Shown: positions 10,113 through 20,710, numbered from the stretch's first letter. The stretch is DNA of 64,000 nucleotides from Galbibacter kalidii (GCF_026241135.1 NZ_JAPFGA010000001.1:372001-436000); one strand, 5' to 3'. Notes: generated by a model from the letters alone, not told the origin. Numbers and translations: made by a program.

Positions 10113-13100
10113 ATGTTAATTATGGAACAAATAAATTTATCCATTAGAGCAAATAATGGTATCTGTTTTTTTAGGAAAAAAACGGTATATGCTCTATTCT
10201 TTTTATTTTTTTCTTTTACATCTTTTGCACAACAATTAGTGAAAGGTACTGTAAAAGATGAGCAAGGGATCCCCATTGCGGGAGCTTCGGTATCGGAAAA
10301 AAACACTTCTAATGGTGTTGTCACCGATTTTGATGGAAATTATCAATTAACGACCAGCACAGAGAATCCGATTATCACAGTCTCTTATATAGGCTTTCAA
10401 GTAAGTGAAGTAAGAGTTGCAGGACAAGCGACCATCAATGTGATTTTGAAGGAAGACCTGCAAGAATTGGACGAGGTCGTAGTGATAGGGTATGGAACCC
10501 AGAAAAAAGCAGATGTGACCAGTGCAGTGGCCAGTGTTAAATCAGAAGATTTTGTCCAGGGAAATGTAAAGGATGCAGCACAACTTATTCAGGGAAAAGT
10601 CGCCGGACTCACGGTTTCTGCACCATCAGGAGATCCAACTGCCGGATCGCAAATTAAACTTAGGGGTCTTGCTTCATTAACAGGAGGAACAGCTCCATTA
10701 GTATTGGTTGACGGGGTTCCGGGGAGTCTGGGAACCGTTGCTCCTGAGGATATTGAATCCATAAGTGTATTAAAAGATGGTTCCGCTACAGCAATATACG
10801 GAACCAGAGGAACCAATGGCGTTATCATCATCACAACCAAAAAAGGAAATTTTAATGCACAGCCTACCATAGAGTATAATGGCTATTCATCACTTTCCAC
10901 AATTGCTAACAAACTCGATTTTATGGACGCCTCAGATTTGAGGGAAAAATGGAACGAAGGTTATGAGTTTAACGGAGCCAACCTTCAGGATTACGGGGCT
11001 GATACCGATTGGTTGGACGAGATTACCAGAAACGCATACAGTCAGGTACACAATATGATTTTTAGGGGAGGAAATGAATCGACCAACTTGACCGCTTCAT
11101 TGAATTACAGGGATATAGAAGGAATTTTCTTAAAATCAGACAATAAAAAATATACGGGAAGGGTAAGTGTAAACCATGCCATGTTTGACAATAAATTGAA
11201 AACCAATATTGGGTTTATTGTAAGTGAACAAAAATTTAATGCCTTAGGGGATGGAACAAGTTTTAACTCTTATATCTATAGACAAGCCCTGATCAGAAAT
11301 CCCACGGAACCTGTGTTAGATGAAGAAGGAAGATGGTTTGAAAGAGATGTATACTTCTATGATAATCCGGTGGGCTATATCCAGGAAACTTTAGGGGAGA
11401 ACAAATACAGAAATGTTCGTTTTGATGCCAGTATGAGTTATGATTTTAGCAAAGACTTGACCGTTAAAGGGCTTTATACCCGCAAAGGAAATTCAAATAT
11501 CCGAGGCTTTTACGAAACAACAAATCACGTATCCACGGTAAAATATGGTCAGGGTGGATTTGCCTCTCGCGGAACCGACAATTATATCGGTAATTATTCA
11601 CAAATATCGGCCGATTATAATAAAAGCTTCGGAAATCATAGGGTTACAGCCCTGTTGGGGTACAATTATGAAGATAATACCAACGAAGGCTTTTGGGCGA
11701 CCAACCGCCGTTTTCCTACCGATGGCCTTACTTATAACGATATTGGAAGAGGTCAAGGATTAGAAGAAGGAGAAGCCGGGATGAGTAGTTATAAAAGCTC
11801 GGATAAACTCATGGCTCTTTTTGCCCGCGTCACTTATAATTTTGATGATCGTTATCTGTTAATGGCTAGTTTAAGACGTGAGGGGTCATCCCGTTTTGGT
11901 AAAGATTATAAATGGGGTAGTTTCCCCGGGATCTCTGTTGGATGGCGCATCAATGAGGAATCGTTTATGGAGAGTGCAGAATGGCTGGACAATTTAAAGT
12001 TAAGAGCAGGGTTTGGAGTAACAGGAACTAATGCCGGTCAAAATTATGAGTCTTTAAGTGGACTAAGTTACGGGAATTACTTCTTATATGATGGAGAATG
12101 GATTAGGGAATTGGTACCTACAAGGAATGCAAATCCAAATCTGCGATGGGAGAAAAAAGAGGAGCTTAATTTTGGTTTGGATTTTGGGTTTCTTAACGAT
12201 CGTATAAGTGGTTCTGTAGATTATTACAGCAGGACTACCAAAGACGCCTTGTTTAATTACAGTGTACCAACACCACCGTATTTTTACGGGAATATATTGG
12301 CAAACGTAGCCGAGATTAAAAATTCAGGGCTTGAATTTCTATTGAATGTTACGCCGTTTAAAACGGATAATTTTCAATGGACAGCCAACTTTACTTATTC
12401 TACCAATACCAATGAGGTTGTGTCACTTTCCAATGATGAATTTCAGCTGACTAACGACTTTTTTGATGAAGGCTATACGGGAGAACCCATTCAAATTAGC
12501 ACCCATCGTGTGCAGGAAGGACAACCTATAGGGAATTTTTTCGGATTAAAAAGTGTGGATATTACTGATGATGGGATCTGGCTTATTGAAACCCCGGATG
12601 GTGAGATCATCCCGGCAACAGAATCTACTACTGAGGACAGACAGGTGTTGGGGAATGGACTTCCCAAATCCTATTTCAGTTGGAACAATACCGTACGTTA
12701 TAAGAATTGGGATTTTAATGTGAATTTAAGAGGGGCACTGGATTACCAAATCCTGAACTTCTCCAGAATGTTTTATGAAAACCCAACGGTGAGTTACAAT
12801 ACATTGAACTCTGCATACGATGAGGTTTATGGTAAAGCCGTTCTTAACGATGTTCAAAGACTGGTAAGTTATTATGTTGAAGATGGTGACTTTCTTAAAA
12901 TAGATAATGTTACCATTGGTTACACCTTGCCTAAGTCTGCATTGAAGTTTACCCAAAGTTTTAGGATTTATGCTTCTGGACTCAACTTGGCAACATTTAC
13001 AGGATATAAAGGGATTGACCCTGAAGTGAATAGGGATAGAGACAGAGCTTCCGGAATAGTTCCCGGAAATGACGAAAGGGATAAATACCCTTCAACAAGG

Positions 13101-13133
13101 ACTTTTTCACTTGGAATTAATTTCACACTTTAA
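10113..13133 (+). CDS. SusC/RagA-family TonB-linked outer membrane transporter
   Basis: CarboxypepD_reg-like domain (VKGTVKDEQGIPIAGASV), TonB box-like region LDEVVVIGYGTQKKADVTSAV, plug motif and C-terminal beta-barrel. Start may be ATG 10122. Confidence 0.95.
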   Translation: MLIMEQINLSIRANNGICFFRKKTVYALFFLFFSFTSFAQQLVKGTVKDEQGIPIAGASVSEKNTSNGVVTDFDGNYQLTTSTENPIITVSYIGFQVSEVRVAGQATINVILKEDLQELDEVVVIGYGTQKKADVTSAVASVKSEDFVQGNVKDAAQLIQGKVAGLTVSAPSGDPTAGSQIKLRGLASLTGGTAPLVLVDGVPGSLGTVAPEDIESISVLKDGSATAIYGTRGTNGVIIITTKKGNFNAQPTIEYNGYSSLSTIANKLDFMDASDLREKWNEGYEFNGANLQDYGADTDWLDEITRNAYSQVHNMIFRGGNESTNLTASLNYRDIEGIFLKSDNKKYTGRVSVNHAMFDNKLKTNIGFIVSEQKFNALGDGTSFNSYIYRQALIRNPTEPVLDEEGRWFERDVYFYDNPVGYIQETLGENKYRNVRFDASMSYDFSKDLTVKGLYTRKGNSNIRGFYETTNHVSTVKYGQGGFASRGTDNYIGNYSQISADYNKSFGNHRVTALLGYNYEDNTNEGFWATNRRFPTDGLTYNDIGRGQGLEEGEAGMSSYKSSDKLMALFARVTYNFDDRYLLMASLRREGSSRFGKDYKWGSFPGISVGWRINEESFMESAEWLDNLKLRAGFGVTGTNAGQNYESLSGLSYGNYFLYDGEWIRELVPTRNANPNLRWEKKEELNFGLDFGFLNDRISGSVDYYSRTTKDALFNYSVPTPPYFYGNILANVAEIKNSGLEFLLNVTPFKTDNFQWTANFTYSTNTNEVVSLSNDEFQLTNDFFDEGYTGEPIQISTHRVQEGQPIGNFFGLKSVDITDDGIWLIETPDGEIIPATESTTEDRQVLGNGLPKSYFSWNNTVRYKNWDFNVNLRGALDYQILNFSRMFYENPTVSYNTLNSAYDEVYGKAVLNDVQRLVSYYVEDGDFLKIDNVTIGYTLPKSALKFTQSFRIYASGLNLATFTGYKGIDPEVNRDRDRASGIVPGNDERDKYPSTRTFSLGINFTL

Positions 13134-13138
13134 AATTA

Positions 13139-14743
13139 TTGAAAATGAAGAATATAGTAAATTATATAAATTCTATTAGTATAAGGTTATTGATATTTGG
13201 TACAATGACAAGTATTTTACTAATAGGATGTACCAATCTCGAAGAAGAAGTTTTTTCAGAGGTGACAGAAGAATCTTTTGTGCCGGCTGATTCAGATATT
13301 GTAGCTGTAATGGCTTCAGCTTATACCCCTTTGCGTTATGTTATGGGATGGCAAGGGCTTTTTGATGTGCAGGAAGAGCCGGCAGATATGATTGTGACCC
13401 CCACACGTCCTAATGGTTGGGATGACGGTGGAACCTACAAAAGAATGCATTTTCATGAGTGGGACAATACACAATGGCAGCCCAGAAATACCTGGATTAC
13501 CTGTTTTAATGGTATAAACAGTGTCAATAGGGTAATCTTACAGATAGAATCCGGGGAACTTCCTGTGAGTGAAGAACAATTCGTCGCTATTATAGCTGAA
13601 ATGAGAGCACTTAGAGCTTTGTATTATTCCATATTAGTTGATACGCATGGTAATGTGCCTATTATTTCCAACTATGGCGATGAACTGCCTGTTCAGAGTA
13701 CCCGTAATGAAGTATATGAATTCATAGTTTCTGAACTGACCGATGTAATTCCTACTTTGTCAACTGAAGTCGATCAATCGACTTATGGACGTATGACAAG
13801 ATATGCTGCCTATCATGTATTGGCCAGAATTTACCTGAATGCAGAAGTGTACACAGGTACCCCACAATGGGAGAAATGTATCGAAGCATGTAATGAGGTG
13901 ATTAACAGTGGTCAATATACGTTGTCGGATAGTTATAGCAATATCTTTAGTACAAACAATGATACTAACCCGGAGCTGGTATTTGCCATTCCTTACGATC
14001 AGATATATGCACAGGGTTGGAATGCCCACATGAAAATGTTATTGCCGGACCACAGATATGTTTTTGATATGGAATCACAACCCTGGGGAGGTTCTAGCTG
14101 TAATCCACAGTTTATAGATAGTTACGACCCGAATGATAAGCGTATGGAAGATACATGGCTCATGGGAGATCAGTTAGATGCCAACGACGGGAGTGTGGTG
14201 ATGACATTGGTAAAAGAAATGCCAAGTATCTACGATTGTGAATTTACAGAAGGTTTCAGATGTGGTAAATATGAAATTGAACCGGGGGCAACAGGCTCAT
14301 TGAGTAATGATTTCCCACTGCTGAGATATACAGATATTTTGATGATGAAGGCAGAGAGTTTACTTAGAACCGGACAAAGTGAAGCCGCAGCACAACTCGT
14401 AACAGAAGTCCGAATGCGATCTTTTGACGATCCGGCTGAAGCAACCGTAACCGGTGCTGAATTAGAGGGGGATACTACCGTACAATACGGAACTTTGGCA
14501 GAAGATGGAAGTATAGCCGATGCCGGGAATCAAACTCCTGTTCCGTATGGTCGTTTTCTTGACGAACTGGGTTGGGAGTTTGCTGCCGAAGCCAGACGAA
14601 GAACAGATTTGATCAGGTTTGGAGTGTATCAGACAAAAAACTGGTATAACCATACACCAAAAGGGGATCATACCATTCTCTTTCCTATAGGTTTGGAAGA
14701 AATGAATACCAATTCTAATTTGCAACAGAATCCGGGGTATTAA
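13139..14743 (+). CDS. SusD/RagB-family nutrient-binding lipoprotein
   Basis: Immediately follows SusC; lipobox (SILLIGCTNLEEE); C-terminal LLRYTDILMMKAESLLRTGQ... and RFLDELGWEFAAEARRRTDLIRFG SusD signatures. Confidence 0.93.
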   Translation: MKMKNIVNYINSISIRLLIFGTMTSILLIGCTNLEEEVFSEVTEESFVPADSDIVAVMASAYTPLRYVMGWQGLFDVQEEPADMIVTPTRPNGWDDGGTYKRMHFHEWDNTQWQPRNTWITCFNGINSVNRVILQIESGELPVSEEQFVAIIAEMRALRALYYSILVDTHGNVPIISNYGDELPVQSTRNEVYEFIVSELTDVIPTLSTEVDQSTYGRMTRYAAYHVLARIYLNAEVYTGTPQWEKCIEACNEVINSGQYTLSDSYSNIFSTNNDTNPELVFAIPYDQIYAQGWNAHMKMLLPDHRYVFDMESQPWGGSSCNPQFIDSYDPNDKRMEDTWLMGDQLDANDGSVVMTLVKEMPSIYDCEFTEGFRCGKYEIEPGATGSLSNDFPLLRYTDILMMKAESLLRTGQSEAAAQLVTEVRMRSFDDPAEATVTGAELEGDTTVQYGTLAEDGSIADAGNQTPVPYGRFLDELGWEFAAEARRRTDLIRFGVYQTKNWYNHTPKGDHTILFPIGLEEMNTNSNLQQNPGY

Positions 14744-14783
14744 AAAAGGCATTTGCTTAAAAGCTAACTTAAAACAATAAAAA

Positions 14784-16682
14784 ATGTGTGCTAAAAACTT
14801 AAGAAAGCTGGGAATGTACCAAGTGTTAATTTTGATTACCCTGCTTTGTTTCAGCTGTTCAGACGATGATATTGTACCTGTAACCGAATCTACGGATGAA
14901 GAACAGCAACAGACAGAAGAGCAAGAATCTTCATTTGACCCGGAATCTGTCGATACCGAGAAGATATACATCCCCCAAGAATTTGAGAGCATGGACTTGT
15001 TTGACGAATCCAGTACTTGGTTTTATGGTCGTAGTAAACAATCAGAACATTTTATAGTGTTTTGGGGCAGCGGATACGGGGAGAATAACCCGGGATCTAG
15101 TGAGGTATCTGAAACCTTCAGAGTAGATATAGACGATCTTTTGGAAAAAGCAGAGCAATTTTACGATATCAATGTTAACGTGTTAAAGTTTGCCGAAACA
15201 GGTGCTGGAAACTCTAAGTTGGACGATTATAAAATGATGATATTTTTATATTATCAGGAAGAGTGGTTGGCAACAGGATCCGGTTATGACGATACCATAG
15301 GTGCTTTATGGGTAAGCCCCGGTACTTCTCAACCTGTAGGTTCTACAATAGCCCACGAGATTGGGCATAGTTTTCAGTACCAAGTACATGCAGATTTGGG
15401 TGGGAGCAGCGGATTCCGATATGGTTTTGGAGGTAATGGAGGAAATACGTTTTGGGAGCAAACTGCACAATGGCAATCTTTCCAGAGTTATCCAGAGCAA
15501 GCATTTACTTCATACGATTTTTCAGTTTATACGGAAAACTATCATAGACACTTATTGCATGAATTGTATAGATATTCCAGTTACTTTATCCATTATTATT
15601 GGACAGATATCCATGGTATAGATTTTATAGGACGATTGTGGAGGGAAGCTCAAGAACCTGAGGATCCTATAGAGGCTTATATGAGGATCACCGGTATTAC
15701 ATGGGCCGAAGTAAATGAAGAAATCTATGATGCGGCTACCAAATTTGTTACTTGGGACCTGGATGCCCTTAGGGATAATGGTTCAGATTATATTGGATCC
15801 CAGACTTTTTTGAGTACTACTCTGGAAGATGGTAGTTATCAAGTAGCCTATGAAAGATGTCCGGGAACAACAGGTTATAATGTAATTCCATTGAACGTAC
15901 CTTCTACAGGAACAGTAGTGTCCACAGCTTTTACGGGATTGGTAAACGAATCGGGTTTTAATATAGTGGCAAACCCCGGAAGGGCGGGTTGGCACTATGG
16001 CTATGTTGCTTTGTTGGAAGATGGCACCCGGGTTTACGGCGAGATGAATCAAGGAGCTGAAAATACAGTAGATTTTGAAGTGCCTGCAGATTGTAGTAAC
16101 TTATGGTTTGTAGTTACCGGGGCACCAGATACCTACAAACCCCATGCTTGGGATGAAGATGAAACCAATGATGATCAGTGGCCATATAAGGTTAATTTTA
16201 CTAATACGGATTTATTGGGGAATGTGAATGTCGGAGATGGGCCCCCTCAAAACACTACATTTACTTTTGATATTAGTTTTCCATACGATGATGAAGCCTA
16301 TACCGGAACTACAGTGGAGTTAAGTAGTGAAGACCTTAGCCAACTGGCACAGGCTTTTGTAATGCAACCAAGCGAGATATCATCGGCTATGGGCAACGAA
16401 ATAACTTTTTATGCCGAGGAAAGTGACGGTACTTTAAACCCTGAAACAACAGCAAATGGTTATGGACATTGGTTTGATGTAAATGGGGATGTAATTGGAT
16501 GGGGCGCCGATGCCACTCTGTTTTCAGAGTATAACGAGACGGATTTTTCATTTAGTATAGGGCAATATCCTGGACAAACTTCGCATGATACCACATATAC
16601 TATTAAACAAGCTTTGGTTTATGAGTATGAACCTGGGGAAACTGTACAGGCAACATTCGTTTTTAATGTTACCGTAGAGTAG
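14784..16682 (+). CDS. Lipoprotein with DUF6055-like HEIGH metallopeptidase-type domain and C-terminal DUF4859-like domain
   Basis: Lipobox (LITLLCFSCSDDD); AHEIGHSFQYQVH zinc motif at 15354-15368; C-terminal GYGHWFDVNGDVIGWG. Follows the SusD-like gene by 40 bp. Confidence 0.7.
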   Translation: MCAKNLRKLGMYQVLILITLLCFSCSDDDIVPVTESTDEEQQQTEEQESSFDPESVDTEKIYIPQEFESMDLFDESSTWFYGRSKQSEHFIVFWGSGYGENNPGSSEVSETFRVDIDDLLEKAEQFYDINVNVLKFAETGAGNSKLDDYKMMIFLYYQEEWLATGSGYDDTIGALWVSPGTSQPVGSTIAHEIGHSFQYQVHADLGGSSGFRYGFGGNGGNTFWEQTAQWQSFQSYPEQAFTSYDFSVYTENYHRHLLHELYRYSSYFIHYYWTDIHGIDFIGRLWREAQEPEDPIEAYMRITGITWAEVNEEIYDAATKFVTWDLDALRDNGSDYIGSQTFLSTTLEDGSYQVAYERCPGTTGYNVIPLNVPSTGTVVSTAFTGLVNESGFNIVANPGRAGWHYGYVALLEDGTRVYGEMNQGAENTVDFEVPADCSNLWFVVTGAPDTYKPHAWDEDETNDDQWPYKVNFTNTDLLGNVNVGDGPPQNTTFTFDISFPYDDEAYTGTTVELSSEDLSQLAQAFVMQPSEISSAMGNEITFYAEESDGTLNPETTANGYGHWFDVNGDVIGWGADATLFSEYNETDFSFSIGQYPGQTSHDTTYTIKQALVYEYEPGETVQATFVFNVTVE

Positions 16683-16749
16683 GAATTCTCCCTCGTTACC
16701 GCACGAGTCCTCGCTGATTTGAGTTAGTTAGTTTGTTTTTACATCAAAA

Positions 16750-16778
16750 GGGGCTGTTTTTAACAGCTCCTTTTTTTT
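16750..16778 (+). terminator. Rho-independent-type terminator of the GH78/SusCD/HEIGH operon
   Basis: GGGGCTGTT-TTT-AACAGCTCC stem followed by eight T (16771-16778), about 70 bp after the stop at 16682. Confidence 0.8.
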
Positions 16779-17020
16779 AATAACTTAAGTTTTGAAGGCC
16801 TGAGGTTTCATTAGGTCTTTAAGATTTTCAATCCCTGTAGGTGCGAGCGTCACAGCCCACTTGAACGAATCTTTCGTGTAGGGCTCAGCATCCATTTTAA
16901 AGAAAGGGCTAGCCAACGCTTGGGCGAATGTAACAAACCAACCATGTGACAAATAAACTTAGAAACTGTTCATTTATTCACGAACCTTCTATTTTTTTAA
17001 TAGGTGTTCATGAATCTTTA

Positions 17021-17046
17021 ATTTCTTTTGCTCGTCCAAAAGAAAT
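17021..17046. repeat. Interspersed palindromic repeat ATTTCTTTT-GCTCGTCC-AAAAGAAAT (followed by GAACCAAAGAAAAAGAC)
   Basis: Perfect 9-bp stem; resembles a widespread bacterial intergenic repeat of the form TTTCTTTTGctxgtCCAAAAGAAAxxAACCAAAGAAAA. Confidence 0.5.
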
Positions 17047-17203
17047 GAACCAAAGAAAAAGACTACCCACAATCCCGACTTCATAGCTCCATAACCCAAT
17101 CACTCAATTAACCAGTTAACCAAATAACTCGTTCCGCAAAGTCTCCGACTTTGAGTACAACCCCTTTAACCTTCAATTTTAAACTTTCAATCCTCCAATC
17201 TTT

Positions 17204-18049
17204 TTAATAACACTGCGCTCTGTATTGGGACGGAGTAATTCCTTTTAATTCTTTGAATTTGCGATTAAAGTTAGTAATGTTTTGAAACCCGGACATTTCA
17301 GAAATGACAGCAATGGATAAATCAGGGTCGCGATACAGTAATTTGCATGCATTTTCAATCCTGATTTCAATAAGAAACTGAAAAAAAGTTTTGTTCGTAC
17401 GTTTTTTGAAATACCGGCAAAATGCATTTTTACTCATATTGGCTTTTTCAGCAACAACATCCAAAGAAACGGATTCGTTAAAGTGTTCCATTGCATGCTC
17501 AAATACAGCACTCATACGCTTTCCTTCATCATCAGTATATTTTTTACGGTATACAAATGAAGACAAAGGTTGCTTTTTTGCATCGATAATCAGATCCATA
17601 ATTTTCAAAAGCGATCCGATACGCTGAATTTTACTTTGATTTTTCAGTTTATTGAAATGCTTGATGATCTTTTTCTGTTTTGAAAATACCTTAATCCCGT
17701 ATTCGGTTTCTTTAAAAAATGCTTGAGTGTTTTCAAGGTCAGGAATGTTAAAAAAGCCTTTTCCGAAAGAAGTTTTTGTAAAAAACAAAGTGTACATCAC
17801 AGAAGTAGAGGTTACTTGGCTGTCACTCCGGAACACATGAGGGATGTTTTCCCCTATAACGAGGATGTCATTTTTTTGAAATTCATTGATACTATCCCCA
17901 ACAATTAATGAACCCGAACCTTCAACAATATAACTGATCTGAATTTCTTCGTGCTGATGAAGCTGGTCATAAAAGACCACTTCATGGTCTTCCTGATATA
18001 CCAGGGCTTCTTGTTCTGGTTTCGGTATTTTAAAGGGGAGAACTTTCAA
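17204..18049 (-). CDS. AraC-family transcriptional regulator with N-terminal cupin domain
   Basis: Cupin-like QLHQHEEIQISYIVEGSGSLIVGD; C-terminal double HTH (SLDVVAEKANMSKNAFCRYFKKRTNKTFFQFLIEIRIENACKLL). Divergent from the Hyp catabolic operon. Confidence 0.9.
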   Translation of the reverse strand: MKVLPFKIPKPEQEALVYQEDHEVVFYDQLHQHEEIQISYIVEGSGSLIVGDSINEFQKNDILVIGENIPHVFRSDSQVTSTSVMYTLFFTKTSFGKGFFNIPDLENTQAFFKETEYGIKVFSKQKKIIKHFNKLKNQSKIQRIGSLLKIMDLIIDAKKQPLSSFVYRKKYTDDEGKRMSAVFEHAMEHFNESVSLDVVAEKANMSKNAFCRYFKKRTNKTFFQFLIEIRIENACKLLYRDPDLSIAVISEMSGFQNITNFNRKFKELKGITPSQYRAQCY

Positions 18050-18080
18050 AATATTAATTTTTGTAAATATTATTAAAAAA

Positions 18081-18090
18081 TTACATGTAA
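18081..18090. promoter_or_regulatory. Palindrome TTACATGTAA in the AraC/Hyp-operon divergent intergenic region, candidate operator
   Basis: Perfect 10-bp palindrome between divergent starts at 18049 (-) and 18186 (+). Confidence 0.25.
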
Positions 18091-18159
18091 ATCAATATAT
18101 GTGGTAATATAGTATAAGTAAAGGCTAATAATTGCTAATTAGAGCTTTTTGATAAAACT

Positions 18160-18167
18160 TATTTTTG
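18160..18167 (+). promoter_or_regulatory. Putative Bacteroidota sigma -7 element TATTTTTG (consensus TAnnTTTG) upstream of the Hyp operon
   Basis: Matches TAnnTTTG 18 bp upstream of the ATG; no convincing -33 element verified. Confidence 0.3.
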
Positions 18168-18185
18168 TTGTAAAATTATATTAAT

Positions 18186-19100
18186 ATGATAGTAAAATGG
18201 GAAGGCATTATGCCAGCGGTGACAACAAAATTCACCGACGATGACCAGTTGGATCTGGTAACTTTTAAAAAGAATATTGATGCACAATTAGACGCTGGGG
18301 TTAGTGGAATTATACTTGGAGGAACTTTAGGTGAAGCCAGTACATTAACAAAAGAGGAAAAAGAAACACTTATAAAAGAAACCTTAAAAATAGTTGATGG
18401 GAGAGTCCCTGTCATTATCAATATTGCAGAACAGAGTACCAAAGAAGCTATTGCTGTAGCTCAAAAAGCAGAAGAAATAGGGGCTAATGGCTTAATGCTT
18501 TTACCACCGATGCGTTATAAAGCTACTGATTATGAAACGGTGATTTATTTTAAAGAGATAGCCAAAAATACTACCTTACCGATAATGATCTACAATAATC
18601 CTGTGGATTATAAAATAGAGGTTACAATGGAGATGTTCGATGAGCTTTTAAAAGTGGACAATATCCAGGCGGTTAAGGAATCTACAAGGGATATAACCAA
18701 TGTTACCCGATTAAAAAATCGTTTTGGCGACCGCTTAAAAATACTTGGGGGTGTAGATACCTTGGCTTTAGAGAGTTTGGCAGCCGGTGCCGATGGTTGG
18801 GTGGCCGGATTGGTCGACGCCTATCCTGCAGAAACTGTCGCTATATATAAATTGGTGAAGGCCGGTAAAATAGAGGAAGCTTTGTCGATTTACAGATGGT
18901 TTATGCCGTTATTGGAGCTGGATATCTCTCCTCAACTAGTGCAAAACATTAAATTGGCAGAGGTGGCTACAGGAATTGGAACTGAAAATGTAAGAGCGCC
19001 TCGTTTGCCACTTCACGGGGCAGAACGGGAAAGAGTGTTGGGGATTATTAATCAGGCCATGAAAACACGCCCTGTTTTGCCGGATTATAAAAAATTATAA
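18186..19100 (+). CDS. DapA/dihydrodipicolinate synthase-family protein; by context 1-pyrroline-4-hydroxy-2-carboxylate deaminase
   Basis: GGTLGEASTLTKEEKETLI, IMIYNNPVDYKI, AVKESTRD (Schiff-base Lys) motifs; first gene of the Hyp operon. Confidence 0.88.
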   Translation: MIVKWEGIMPAVTTKFTDDDQLDLVTFKKNIDAQLDAGVSGIILGGTLGEASTLTKEEKETLIKETLKIVDGRVPVIINIAEQSTKEAIAVAQKAEEIGANGLMLLPPMRYKATDYETVIYFKEIAKNTTLPIMIYNNPVDYKIEVTMEMFDELLKVDNIQAVKESTRDITNVTRLKNRFGDRLKILGGVDTLALESLAAGADGWVAGLVDAYPAETVAIYKLVKAGKIEEALSIYRWFMPLLELDISPQLVQNIKLAEVATGIGTENVRAPRLPLHGAERERVLGIINQAMKTRPVLPDYKKL

Positions 19101-19134
19101 ATGAGTTCAGAATAACTAAAAAAATAAGAAAGCC

Positions 19135-20703
19135 ATGATTACAGGAAAGAATTATATCGGAGAAGGGCTTTCCGCCCTAGGTGCAATAACCTATAAAACG
19201 ATAAATCCGGAAACGAATTCCGAAAATGAAACTACCTTTTATGAAGCCACGAGTGAAGAGGTCAATAAAGCAGTAACTCTTGCCGATAAGGCTTTTGATG
19301 TTTACAAAAAGACCAGTGATGCTGAACGAGCCACTTTTTTAGAGGCAATAGCTCAGGAACTGGAGACTATAAAAGATGACCTTGTCGAGATCTACAAGAA
19401 GGAATCTGGACTTCCAGACGGACGTGCCAATGGAGAGTTGGCCCGGACAACAGGTCAGTTAAGAGCCTTTGCGGCCATGCTCAAGGATGGGTCGTGGGTA
19501 GAGGCGATAATTAATAAATCAGAAGGAAAACCTGATTTGCGTCGTATGCAAATTCCAATTGGACCGATAGTGGTCTTTGGAGCAAGCAATTTCCCTTTTG
19601 CATTCTCTACGGCTGGTGGAGATACTGCAAGTGCATTGGCTGCCGGATGTCCCGTAATTGTAAAATCACATCCCTTACATGCAGGTACCGGAGAGTTAGT
19701 AGCTTCAGCGATTGTTAAAGCTGCCCGGAAAACGAAAATGCCCAATGGAGTATTTTCAAACATGAATAGTAAAGGCATCGAGGTAGGAAAACTTTTGGTA
19801 CAACATCCTTTGGTAAAAGCAGTAGGATTTACCGGAAGTATAAAAGGAGGAACGGCCCTGTGTAAATTAGCCTCGGAAAGGGAAGAACCTATCCCAGTTT
19901 ATGCGGAAATGGGTAGTATTAATCCTGTGGTGATTCTTCCTTCTGCATTAAAAGATAAAGCACAGTATTGGGGAAAGCAATATGCAGGTTCGATTACTGC
20001 CGGAACAGGACAATTTTGCACCAATCCGGGATTGATGTTGGGGATTAAAAGTAAAGCATTGGATCAGTTTGTGGTGGCTTTAGGAGAGGCGACTTCCGAA
20101 ATAGCTCCTGCTTGTATGTTACACCCAAGCATTAAGGCACAATACGATAAAAATAAAGAAGAAGTGCTGTCTCAACCCGGATTTAATCCGGTTACTACGT
20201 TGGATGTAAAGCTTAAGGATAACTATGCCCTGCAACATATAATTGCTGTTGATGCTGAAGTCTTTTTAAAGAACAAAACATACCATAAGGAAGTGTTTGG
20301 GCCATTTTCAATAATTGTGCAATGTGATGATAAAGATCAGCTCACTAAGGTTTTGGAGGCAATGGAAGGGCAGCTGACGGGAACTATATTAAATGAGGAT
20401 CCGAAGGAATTATTTGACTTTTCAGAAACTATTGAAGCTTTGAAAAGCCGTGTGGGACGACTGATTTTTAACGGAGTACCTACAGGAGTCGATGTTAGCG
20501 CGGCAATGACCCATGGAGGACCGTTTCCGGCAAGCTCGGACAGCAAATATACTTCTGTTGGTTTAACTGCGGTAAAACGCTGGGTACGTCCGGTTTCTTA
20601 TCAGGACTGGCCGGATGCTCTGTTGCCGAAAGCACTGCAGAATAGCAATCCTTTACAAATTTTAAGAACAATAAACGGGGAAGTAACCAAAAACGCTTTG
20701 TAA
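19135..20703 (+). CDS. Aldehyde dehydrogenase; by context 2,5-dioxovalerate (alpha-ketoglutarate semialdehyde) dehydrogenase
   Basis: ALDH fold: VVFGASNFPFAFSTAGGDTASALAAGCPVIVKSHPLHAGTGEL, GQFCTNPG catalytic Cys, VGFTGSIKGG. Confidence 0.9.
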   Translation: MITGKNYIGEGLSALGAITYKTINPETNSENETTFYEATSEEVNKAVTLADKAFDVYKKTSDAERATFLEAIAQELETIKDDLVEIYKKESGLPDGRANGELARTTGQLRAFAAMLKDGSWVEAIINKSEGKPDLRRMQIPIGPIVVFGASNFPFAFSTAGGDTASALAAGCPVIVKSHPLHAGTGELVASAIVKAARKTKMPNGVFSNMNSKGIEVGKLLVQHPLVKAVGFTGSIKGGTALCKLASEREEPIPVYAEMGSINPVVILPSALKDKAQYWGKQYAGSITAGTGQFCTNPGLMLGIKSKALDQFVVALGEATSEIAPACMLHPSIKAQYDKNKEEVLSQPGFNPVTTLDVKLKDNYALQHIIAVDAEVFLKNKTYHKEVFGPFSIIVQCDDKDQLTKVLEAMEGQLTGTILNEDPKELFDFSETIEALKSRVGRLIFNGVPTGVDVSAAMTHGGPFPASSDSKYTSVGLTAVKRWVRPVSYQDWPDALLPKALQNSNPLQILRTINGEVTKNAL

Positions 20704-20710
20704 TTGAGCA

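Noticed and set aside
14462-14992. 176-aa - strand ORF
   Set aside because: Antisense across the SusD-like end and the HEIGH gene start; low-complexity Cys/Ser translation.
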